Positions 21,840 through 27,706 of a stretch of DNA of 27,706 nt are shown piece by piece (positions within the stretch are counted from its first letter, which is position 1; the number at the start of each line of letters is the position of its first letter). A program made the translations under genes and the position numbers. The notes under the pieces are model-generated. The model searched no databases and was not told the DNA's origin. It was given only the letters and a program-made list of their open reading frames with translations. Source of the stretch: Anaerolineales bacterium UBA3071. GTDB taxonomy: Bacteria > Chloroflexota > Anaerolineae > UBA3071. Location: positions 1-27,706 of the forward strand of contig DFBV01000084.1 of the NCBI GenBank assembly GCA_002366755.1, given 5' to 3'.

Positions 21840-22208
21840 CTAGAGCACTTCCGAAGCCAGCGATACGATGCGCATGAAGCCCTTCTCCCGTAGTTCCCGC
21901 GCCACCGGCCCAAAGATGCGCGTGCCCTTCGGACTCTTGTCCTCATCCAGGATCACCGCCGCGTTCTCATCAAAGCGGATGTACGAGCCATCCGGGCGAC
22001 CATACTCCTTCTTCGTACGCACCACTACTGCGCGGACAACATCGCCCTTCTTGACCGACCCTTTGGGCATGGCCTGCTTCACCGTGGCGACGATGATATC
22101 CCCGACAGCCGCATAGCGCCGCTTGGATCCCCCCAGGACGCGAATGCAAAGGATTTCCTTGGCTCCGGTGTTGTCGGCGACTCTCAGTCTGCTCTCTTGC
22201 TGGATCAT
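21840..22208 (-). CDS. rplN: 50S ribosomal protein L14
   Basis: The product has 122 residues, the standard L14 length. MIQQESRLRVADNTGAKEIL and KGDVVRAVVVRTKKEYGRPDGSYIRFDENAAV (key residues V-V-R-T and F-x-x-N-A-x-V) identify it. The C terminus FGPVARELREKGFMRIVSLASEVL also matches. L14 sits at the subunit interface and binds ribosome silencing factor in many bacteria. Confidence 0.97.
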   Translation of the reverse strand: MIQQESRLRVADNTGAKEILCIRVLGGSKRRYAAVGDIIVATVKQAMPKGSVKKGDVVRAVVVRTKKEYGRPDGSYIRFDENAAVILDEDKSPKGTRIFGPVARELREKGFMRIVSLASEVL

Positions 22209-22235
22209 AGTCCGTCTCCTGCAGCGGGATCAAGC

Positions 22236-22490
22236 CTACCCCGCCCCTCGCTCCAGGATCGCTTCCACCACCCAGCGCTTCTTCTTGCTCAGTGGACGAG
22301 ATTCCACGATGCGCACCTGGTCACCGATCTGACATGCATTATCGGCATCGTGGGCCATGTAGCGTTTCCTGATCCGAATGACCTTCTGGTACAGGGGGTG
22401 ACGCTTGGTGCGCGTGACCACCACCACGACCGATTTATCCATTTTGTTGCTGGCCACACGGCCCGTGAGTCGCCTTCGTCGTGACGGCAT
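22236..22490 (-). CDS. rpsQ: 30S ribosomal protein S17
   Basis: The product has 84 residues. LTGRVASNKMDKSVVVVVTRTKRHPLYQKVIRIRKRYMAHDADNAC in outline, then the G-D-x-V-x-I-x-E-S-R-P-L-S-K-x-K-R-W element, are diagnostic for S17, an early 16S-binding protein. It lies two bases after rpmC. Confidence 0.97.
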   Translation of the reverse strand: MPSRRRRLTGRVASNKMDKSVVVVVTRTKRHPLYQKVIRIRKRYMAHDADNACQIGDQVRIVESRPLSKKKRWVVEAILERGAG

Positions 22491-22492
22491 CT

Positions 22493-22699
22493 CTATAACT
22501 CCTCCACGGCTGCCAATTCCCGCTCTCGCAGGATGGTCTTCAGACGGGCAATGTCCCGCCGCACCTCCCGCAGGCGAGCGGTGTTTTCCAACTGGCCCAC
22601 CACACGCTGGAAACGGAGGTTGAACAACGTCTCGTATGATTCATCCAGTCTCTGGCGGATTTCGTCGTCCACCAGAACTCGGATATCCCGCGCTTCCAT
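22493..22699 (-). CDS. rpmC: 50S ribosomal protein L29
   Basis: The product has 68 residues from ATG 22699, with GGGGGAG just upstream. It is predicted to be two long helices. LFNLRFQRVVGQLENTARLREVRRDIARLKTILRERE contains the L29 signature (L-F-x-L-R-F-Q, then R-x-x-R-R-x-I-A-R-x-K-T). L29 lies at the tunnel exit and helps dock trigger factor and SRP. Confidence 0.95.
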   Translation of the reverse strand: MEARDIRVLVDDEIRQRLDESYETLFNLRFQRVVGQLENTARLREVRRDIARLKTILRERELAAVEEL

Positions 22700-22736
22700 G
22701 AATCTCCCCCTCAACCTAAGAACAGCTCACCAACCG

Positions 22737-23156
22737 CTAGCCAGCGGTCTCCTCTCGTGTCACAAACCGGGTCTGGATCGGTAATTTGTGCGAGGCCAAC
22801 CGCATAGCACTACGCGCCGACTCCTCACTGACACCGGAAATCTCAAAGAGCATCCGCCCTGGCTTGACCACCGCGACCCAGTGATCCACGTTTCCCTTAC
22901 CCTTGCCCATGCGTGTTTCCGCCGGGCGTTTCGTTACGGGCTTATCCGGAAACACCCGAATCCAGAGCTTGCCACTGCGGCGAACGTGCCGCACGATAGC
23001 GCGACGGGCAGCCTCGATCTGGCGGCTGGTCATCCAACACGGTTCCAACGCTTGCAGGCCATACTCGCCAAAGGACACCTTGTTCCCACGATGGGCCTTT
23101 CCCTTCATTCGCCCACGATGGTGTTTGCGATACTTCACCCGCTTAGGCATCAACAC
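22737..23156 (-). CDS. rplP: 50S ribosomal protein L16
   Basis: The product has 139 residues if started at GTG 23156, giving MLMPKRVKYRKHHRGRMKG, which matches the ML-x-PKR-x-K start of other L16 proteins. The GGGGAGG site is about nine bases upstream of that codon but 15 from the internal ATG 23150. GRKGNVDHWVAVVKPGRMLFE-like segments (KGNVDHWVAVVKPGRMLFEI) are standard. L16 helps position tRNA at the A site. Confidence 0.96.
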   Translation of the reverse strand: MLMPKRVKYRKHHRGRMKGKAHRGNKVSFGEYGLQALEPCWMTSRQIEAARRAIVRHVRRSGKLWIRVFPDKPVTKRPAETRMGKGKGNVDHWVAVVKPGRMLFEISGVSEESARSAMRLASHKLPIQTRFVTREETAG

Positions 23157-23172
23157 GAGAACAATCCTCCCC

Positions 23173-23829
23173 TCACACCACCATTGCCTGCGACGCCTTC
23201 TCCGGCAGGATCTCGCCCCTGTAGATCCACACCTTCACCCCAATGCGACCAAAGGTGGTCAGCGCTTCTACTTGAGCATAATCAATATCCGCGCGCAGCG
23301 TGTGTCTCGGAACGCGTCCTTCACGCACGGTTTCCCTTCGGGCCATCTCGGCGCCGAACAGCCGACCTTTGCAGGTGATCATCATCCCCTGGGCACCCGC
23401 GTTCATCGCTCTGCTTACCGCCCGCTTCATAGCCCTCTTGTGGGAAATCCGCCGCCCAAGCTGTTCTGCGACATTCTGCGCCACAAGATAGGCATCCATG
23501 TCGGGACGAGAGATCTCCTCGATCTCTATCTTCACTCGCTTGCCCGTCAATTCCTGCAGCTTGCTTCGCAGCGCCTTGATGTGCACACCCTTGCGGCCGA
23601 TGATCACACCCGGCCGGCCTGAATGCACCCAGACCCATATCTGCTTGGGGAAGCGTTCGATCTCGATCTTCGAGATCATCGCCCGTGGCGCCTCCTCCTG
23701 GATCACGCGCCGGACCAGACGGTCCTCCGCCAACAAGCGCGTGTAGTCTCCTCCCTCCGCATACCAACGGCTCTGGTGGTTTTTGATGATCCCCAAGCGG
23801 AAACCGATCGGATGCACTTTGCGCCCCAA
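23173..23829 (-). CDS. rpsC: 30S ribosomal protein S3
   Basis: The product has 218 residues. It starts at TTG 23829, giving MGRKVHPIGFRLGI, with GGAGGG five bases upstream and no suitable ATG. The KH domain carries RPGVIIGRKGVHIKALRSKL (G-x-x-G loop I-I-G-R-K-G), and the C-terminal domain has GRLFGAEMARRETVREGRVPRHTLRADIDYA in outline. S3 forms the mRNA entry channel. Confidence 0.97.
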   Translation of the reverse strand: MGRKVHPIGFRLGIIKNHQSRWYAEGGDYTRLLAEDRLVRRVIQEEAPRAMISKIEIERFPKQIWVWVHSGRPGVIIGRKGVHIKALRSKLQELTGKRVKIEIEEISRPDMDAYLVAQNVAEQLGRRISHKRAMKRAVSRAMNAGAQGMMITCKGRLFGAEMARRETVREGRVPRHTLRADIDYAQVEALTTFGRIGVKVWIYRGEILPEKASQAMVV

Positions 23830-23905
23830 TGTAACCCTCCTTGCTGCCTAGGCCGCCCGCCGCGGCAAGTCGTGAGTCCCTCTATTATGCCTCGTGTCTC
23901 GACCC

Positions 23906-24268
23906 TCAGTCGGATAGCCGCTCTTCCAAAACCACGACGACATGCGAAGACCGTCGTAGTATCGGCTTGAACCGCCCCCGCGCACCGAAGCGGCGCCATT
24001 TCCGGGTTGGCCCCTGATCAGCAGTGATCTCGGCGATCCAGAGATCCTCCCGACTCAGGCCAAAGTTCTCCTCCGCACTGGCGATGCCCGAGCGGATGAG
24101 CTTGGCCACCGGCGACGCCGCCCCCTGAGGCAGGAACCGTAATAGTGCCAGGGCATCATCTACATGCTCGCCCCGCACCTGGTCGATGACCAAACGCACC
24201 TTCTGCGGTGAAATGCCCAGATACCTCTTCACTGCGCGTACTTGGAAGCCCCTGACTTCTTCTGCCAT
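23906..24268 (-). CDS. rplV: 50S ribosomal protein L22
   Basis: The product has 120 residues. RYLGISPQKVRLVIDQVRG near the N terminus and the extended hairpin region near ADQGPTRKWRRFGARGRFKPILRRSSHV, which reaches into the exit tunnel where macrolides bind, identify L22. It is separated from rpsC by 76 bases without a recognisable feature. Confidence 0.97.
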   Translation of the reverse strand: MAEEVRGFQVRAVKRYLGISPQKVRLVIDQVRGEHVDDALALLRFLPQGAASPVAKLIRSGIASAEENFGLSREDLWIAEITADQGPTRKWRRFGARGRFKPILRRSSHVVVVLEERLSD

Positions 24269-24322
24269 GATCCCACGTCACCTCACGCTAAACAGGTCCA
24301 GCGGCCTGTCTTGGCATCGGTC

Positions 24323-24604
24323 CTACCACCGTTTACCCTTCTTTTCCCTCGGCACATGGCCTCGGAAGGTGCGAGTGGGGGCGAATTCCCCCAGCTTGTG
24401 GCCTACCATGTTCTCGGTGATGTAGATCGGCACGTGCCGCCGGCCATCGTGCACCGCAATCGTATGCCCCACCATCTGCGGGAACACAGTCGAAGCACGA
24501 GACCAGGTGCGAACGACTCGCTTCTCGCCCGTTCGATTCATCCCCTCGATACGTCGCAACAGCTTCGGCTCCACGAACGGTCCCTTCTTCAGCGATCTAG
24601 CCAT
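24323..24604 (-). CDS. rpsS: 30S ribosomal protein S19
   Basis: The product has 93 residues from ATG 24604. MARSLKKGPFVEPKLLRRIE and the C-terminal VGHKLGEFAPTRTFRGHVPREKKGKRW are diagnostic of S19, which sits in the head of the small subunit near the A-site finger. The frame is open further upstream into rplB, but the family start and position make 24604 clear. Confidence 0.97.
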   Translation of the reverse strand: MARSLKKGPFVEPKLLRRIEGMNRTGEKRVVRTWSRASTVFPQMVGHTIAVHDGRRHVPIYITENMVGHKLGEFAPTRTFRGHVPREKKGKRW

Positions 24605-24617
24605 GCACCACCTCCGC

Positions 24618-25454
24618 CTAGCCTCTTCTCTTCCCACGCCGTCGCACGATGTACTTGCTCGTACGCTTGTTGCGGCGGGTTCGGTAGCCCAACGTGGGCT
24701 TGCCCCACGGCGTCTTGGGTCCAGGCATGCCAATCGGCGTGCGGCCCTCGCCACCTCCGTGAGGGTGCGAAGATGGGTCCATAGCGGAGCCTCGCACCGC
24801 CGGCCGCCAACCCATCCACCGCCTACGCCCCGCCTTGCCCAGCCGGATGTGGGCATGCTCCACGTTGCTGACTTGACCTATGGTGGCCATGCAGCGGACG
24901 CTGATCAACCGCACCTCACCCGAAGGCAACCGAACGTGAGCGTACTTCCCCTCCCTTGCCATCAACTGCGCCGAAGTACCAGCAGCCCGGACCAACTGGC
25001 CGCCGCGGCCTGGCTGCAACTCGATATTGTGGATCATGGTTCCCAAAGGAATGTTGGCGAGGGGGAGCGCATTGCCCGCCCGGATATCAGCTTCTGGACC
25101 GGACATCGTCCTGTCGTCCACCTTCAGCAACTGAGGAGCGATGATGTAGCGTTTCTCCCCATCAGCATAGACCAACAAGGCAATGCGCGCCGAGCGGTTG
25201 GGGTCATACTCAATGGACGCCACCCGCGCCGGGATACCCAACTTGTCCCGCTTGAAATCAATGATCCGGTAGCGCCGCTTGTGCCCGCCCCCACGATGTC
25301 GGACGGTGATCTTGCCCCGATGGTTTCGCCCCGCCTTCTTGCGCATAGGGGCCAGCAGCGATTTCTCGGGCTTGCTGCGCGTGATCTCTTCAAATGTGAA
25401 GCCACTCATGTCCCGCCGTCCTGGCGAGGTGGGCTTATAGACTTTAATGGCCAT
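24618..25454 (-). CDS. rplB: 50S ribosomal protein L2
   Basis: The product has 278 residues, the normal L2 length. TSPGRRDMSGF near the start, HRGGGHKRRYRIIDFKRDK, PLGTMIHNIELQPGRGGQLVRAAG in outline and the C-terminal GSAMDPSSHPHGGGEGRTPIG are all present. The last includes the conserved histidine near the peptidyl transferase centre. GGGAG precedes ATG 25454. Confidence 0.98.
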   Translation of the reverse strand: MAIKVYKPTSPGRRDMSGFTFEEITRSKPEKSLLAPMRKKAGRNHRGKITVRHRGGGHKRRYRIIDFKRDKLGIPARVASIEYDPNRSARIALLVYADGEKRYIIAPQLLKVDDRTMSGPEADIRAGNALPLANIPLGTMIHNIELQPGRGGQLVRAAGTSAQLMAREGKYAHVRLPSGEVRLISVRCMATIGQVSNVEHAHIRLGKAGRRRWMGWRPAVRGSAMDPSSHPHGGGEGRTPIGMPGPKTPWGKPTLGYRTRRNKRTSKYIVRRRGKRRG

Positions 25455-25484
25455 GGTTCTCCCTATCTACGCGTAGCGAATGAC

Positions 25485-25775
25485 CTATGCCCCTTCGAAG
25501 ACCGAAATCGTCGCACCAGGGGCCAGGGTGACAACGGCTTTCTTCCACTTCGGCTTCTTCACCACAATGCGATTACCATGGCGCCCTCGCTTCGGCGGCA
25601 CGGTCATGACGTTCACAGACAGCACCGTGACGTCGAAAATCTCCTCAATCGCCTCCTTCACCTGATGTTTGTTCGCTCTGCGGTCCACCTCGAAGGTGTA
25701 CTGGCCGAAGAGGTCCACTTGGTCTTGCGACTTCTCTGTGATGATCGGGCGCTTCAGGATTTCATAGATGTGCAT
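25485..25775 (-). CDS. rplW: 50S ribosomal protein L23
   Basis: The product has 96 residues. MHIYEILKRPIITEKSQDQ and YTFEVDRRANKHQVKEAIEEIFDV are the L23 hallmarks. L23 lies at the nascent-chain exit and is the docking site of trigger factor and SRP. It sits between rplD and rplB as usual. Confidence 0.97.
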   Translation of the reverse strand: MHIYEILKRPIITEKSQDQVDLFGQYTFEVDRRANKHQVKEAIEEIFDVTVLSVNVMTVPPKRGRHGNRIVVKKPKWKKAVVTLAPGATISVFEGA

Positions 25776-25794
25776 AGGTGAACTCCCTGTCTAC

Positions 25795-26415
25795 TCACCC
25801 CCAAATGGCCTCGACCACTTCCAGGGCCTCCAAGGGCAGCACGAGATGGTCGTAGCCCAGAATGTCCCGGATGTTCAGGTAGTTGGCCCTGAGCGTCTTG
25901 ACCTCAGGAACGTTGCGCGCAGAACGCTCCACTGCTTCGTCCTTCCTGCACAACAGGATCAACGCACTGTCCTGGATGCCCAAGCTGTCCAAGAGAGCGA
26001 GCATCCGTTTGGTTCTGGACTCCTCCATGCGCAGGGTATCCAGGAGGATGATCTGCTCCGCTGCCGCCTTGACCGAAAGCGCCGAGCGCACGGCCAACCG
26101 ACGCATCTTCCGAGGCATCTTCTGGCGGTAGGAGCGTGGCTGTGGCCCGAAGACAGTGCCGCCCTTGCGCCACTGGGGAGCCCGAATGCTGCCCTGGCGA
26201 GCACGGCCAGTGCCCTTCTGCCGCCACGGCTTGCGACCACCGCCGCTGACTTCATGGCGCTTCTTCGTCTTATGAGTACCCAGGCGGGCGTTGGCCAACT
26301 GACGCAGCAATGCCTGGTGCATCACAGCTTCGTTGATCGGGACCGCAAAAATCTCATCCGCCAACTCTGTCTCGCCAACCTTTTCCCCGACCATGTTATA
26401 GACCGGAAGTAGCAT
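25795..26415 (-). CDS. rplD: 50S ribosomal protein L4
   Basis: The product has 206 residues. The tunnel-loop segment GGGRKPWRQKGTGRARQGSIRAPQWRKGGTVFGPQPRSY in outline (key motif R-K-P-W-R-Q-K-G-T-G-R-A-R) is diagnostic for L4. In E. coli L4 represses the S10 operon through its leader, but that leader would lie outside this window. Confidence 0.97.
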   Translation of the reverse strand: MLLPVYNMVGEKVGETELADEIFAVPINEAVMHQALLRQLANARLGTHKTKKRHEVSGGGRKPWRQKGTGRARQGSIRAPQWRKGGTVFGPQPRSYRQKMPRKMRRLAVRSALSVKAAAEQIILLDTLRMEESRTKRMLALLDSLGIQDSALILLCRKDEAVERSARNVPEVKTLRANYLNIRDILGYDHLVLPLEALEVVEAIWG

Positions 26416-26437
26416 CGCCTTCTCCCACGACTCGAGT

Positions 26438-27070
26438 CTACCCTTGCTTGCGGGCTTCCCTGATGATCAACAGCCCCTTCTTCGGCCCCGGCACCGCGCC
26501 CCTAACCAGCAGCAGGTTGCGCTCCGGATCTACCTTGACCACCCGCAGGTGCTGCGCCGTCACGCGAACGTTACCCATGTGGCCAGGCATGCGCTTGCCC
26601 TTGCGCACGTGGCCCACTCGCGTGCCCGAACCGGCCGAACCAGGAGCCCGCTCTCGGTCCGACTGGCCATGAGTCTTCGGCCCTCGCCGGAAGCCATGTC
26701 GCTTGATACCGCCAGCGAATCCGCGCCCCTTGGACATGCCGGTGACATCCACCAACTCACCCTCGTCAAAGGTGCCGACGGTGATCTTCTGCCCTGCCTC
26801 GTAGTCTTGGACGTCCGGCACGCGTATCTCACGAAGGTAGCGCAACGGCGGCAGTTGGTTCTTCTGCAGGTGTTGCAGTTCCCCACCAGTCAGGCGCTTC
26901 GGCTTGGTTTCTTGGAAGCCCATCTGGACAGCCGTGTAGCCATCCCTTTCTTCGGTTTTCACCTGGGTCACAAAACAAGGCCCAGCTTCGATGACAGTCA
27001 CAGGAATGACCTCTCCCCGGTCATCGAAGACCTGGGTCATGCCCACTTTCTTGCCCAGAATACCTTTCAT
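26438..27070 (-). CDS. rplC: 50S ribosomal protein L3
   Basis: The product has 210 residues from ATG 27070, with GGAGG five bases upstream, giving MKGILGKKVGMTQVFDDRGE. VTGMSKGRGFAGGIKRHGF and GHVRKGKRMPGHMGN, the loop that reaches toward the peptidyl transferase centre, identify L3. In-frame codons further upstream (to 27118) have no family similarity. A 135-base spacer separates it from rpsJ. Confidence 0.97.
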   Translation of the reverse strand: MKGILGKKVGMTQVFDDRGEVIPVTVIEAGPCFVTQVKTEERDGYTAVQMGFQETKPKRLTGGELQHLQKNQLPPLRYLREIRVPDVQDYEAGQKITVGTFDEGELVDVTGMSKGRGFAGGIKRHGFRRGPKTHGQSDRERAPGSAGSGTRVGHVRKGKRMPGHMGNVRVTAQHLRVVKVDPERNLLLVRGAVPGPKKGLLIIREARKQG

Positions 27071-27205
27071 GCCATCCTCCATCATGGGACTGTTGGCCCG
27101 GGGCAGAAGCCACATCATCCTCGCTTGAATTCACAACTCACAAAGCGTAGCTCCTGGCGGCATCAAGCACACCCGCCCATGAGTTACGCGTCTACGCATC
27201 ACGGA
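27071..27205 (-). other. rpsJ-rplC spacer
   Basis: This 135-base spacer is one of the longest inside the cluster. It contains the reiterated ACGCGTCTACGCATCACGGA-type words (ACGCGTC, ACGCATC, ACGGATC) at about 27187-27209, overlapping the rpsJ stop. No gene, hairpin or promoter is convincing. Confidence 0.35.
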
Positions 27206-27514
27206 TCACAGCTTGATCTCAATGTCCACTCCTGCCGGCAAATTCAGGCGCATCAGATTGTCTATGGTCTTGGCTCCTGGATCCAGGATGTCAATCAGCC
27301 GCTTGTGCGTCCGAACCTCGAACTGCTCTCGCGAGTCCTTGTCGATGAACGGCGAACGTATCACGGTGAACTTCTCGATCCTCGTAGGCAGTGGGACAGG
27401 TCCCACGACCACAGCTCCGGTTCGCTCAGCCGCATCCACGATCTGCTGCACAGAGTTGTCTAGAACACGATGATCGTACGCCTTGAGTCTGATGCGGATA
27501 CGCTTATTTGCCAT
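27206..27514 (-). CDS. rpsJ: 30S ribosomal protein S10
   Basis: The product has 102 residues. RIRIRLKAYDHRVLDNSVQQIVD at the N terminus and the loop VGPVPLPTRIEKFTVIRSPFIDKDSREQFEVRTHKRLIDI in outline (key P-L-P-T and R-S-P-H/F-x-x-K-x-S-R-E-Q-F-E) are diagnostic. S10 also acts as the transcription factor NusE. It follows the EF-Tu gene by 57 bases, the common str-S10 junction. Confidence 0.98.
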   Translation of the reverse strand: MANKRIRIRLKAYDHRVLDNSVQQIVDAAERTGAVVVGPVPLPTRIEKFTVIRSPFIDKDSREQFEVRTHKRLIDILDPGAKTIDNLMRLNLPAGVDIEIKL

Positions 27515-27571
27515 AATCTCTCCTGCCTACCATCCGGCTCAGCAGCCGCTGCCGCACCGGGCAGCAGCGCC

Positions 27572-27706
27572 CTACTCGATGACCCTGGTCAACACGCCCG
27601 CGCCAACCGTCCGACCACCCTCCCGAATAGCAAACCGGCTGCCCTCCTCCAGCGCCACCGGCTCAATCAACCGGATCTGCAAGTTCACATTGTCACCCGG
27701 CATCAC
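27572..27706 (-). CDS. tuf: Elongation factor Tu, C-terminal end, partial
   Basis: The last 44 residues of a protein run from the window edge to TAG at 27572-27574. MPGDNVNLQIRLIEPVALEEG followed by RFAIREGGRTVGAGVLTRVIE is the end of EF-Tu domain III, almost invariant across bacteria. EF-Tu delivers aminoacyl-tRNA to the ribosome. The rest lies beyond the window. Confidence 0.97.
   Translation of the reverse strand: MMPGDNVNLQIRLIEPVALEEGSRFAIREGGRTVGAGVLTRVIE

Overview
The window is GC-rich and gene-dense bacterial DNA, most likely from a member of the Chloroflexota (Anaerolineae-like). This assignment is an inference from several things together: the fused S10-spc-alpha ribosomal cluster ending in truA-rplM-rpsI; zinc-ligand versions of S4, S14, L24 and L36; a divergent GlmS-type protein; a membrane-inserted M28 peptidase; and BrnT paired with a non-BrnA-type partner. 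No rRNA, tRNA, CRISPR array or transposase was found.

Left region (1-5003, all + strand) is an accessory, scarred segment. It holds the tail of a GT4-like glycosyltransferase, a half-length permease-like membrane protein, a flavin reductase-like protein and an acyl-CoA dehydrogenase. A BrnT toxin/antitoxin pair follows, then a second, slightly diverged copy of only the last 247 bp of the acyl-CoA dehydrogenase gene. Next come an AMMECR1-domain protein, a 5'-truncated shikimate dehydrogenase remnant, and a second antitoxin whose RelE-like toxin is cut off after about 13 codons.

Middle region (5068-10300) has an M28 metallopeptidase with membrane helices inserted between its first metal ligands (- strand) and a GlmS-family aminotransferase (+ strand) with a near-consensus promoter. 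It also has an MFS transporter and a MoaB/MogA-type molybdopterin protein (both - strand).

Right region (10440-27706, all - strand) is one long translation cluster. In transcription order it reads: tuf (3' end), rpsJ, rplC, rplD, rplW, rplB, rpsS, rplV, rpsC, rplP, rpmC, rpsQ, rplN, rplX, rplE, rpsN, rpsH, rplF, rplR, rpsE, rpmD, rplO, secY, map, rpmJ, rpsM, rpsK, rpsD, rpoA, rplQ, truA, rplM, rpsI. The products build both ribosomal subunits, RNA polymerase alpha, the Sec channel, N-terminal Met removal and tRNA pseudouridylation. adk and infA, often found around map, are absent here. rpoA carries an unusual acidic C-terminal extension of about 107 residues.

The observations most worth checking are the acyl-CoA dehydrogenase 3'-end duplication that brackets the toxin-antitoxin pair, the RpoA acidic tail, the helix insertion in the M28 protease, and intergenic spacers built from reiterated short words and small GGAGTTGCACTCC-type palindromes.
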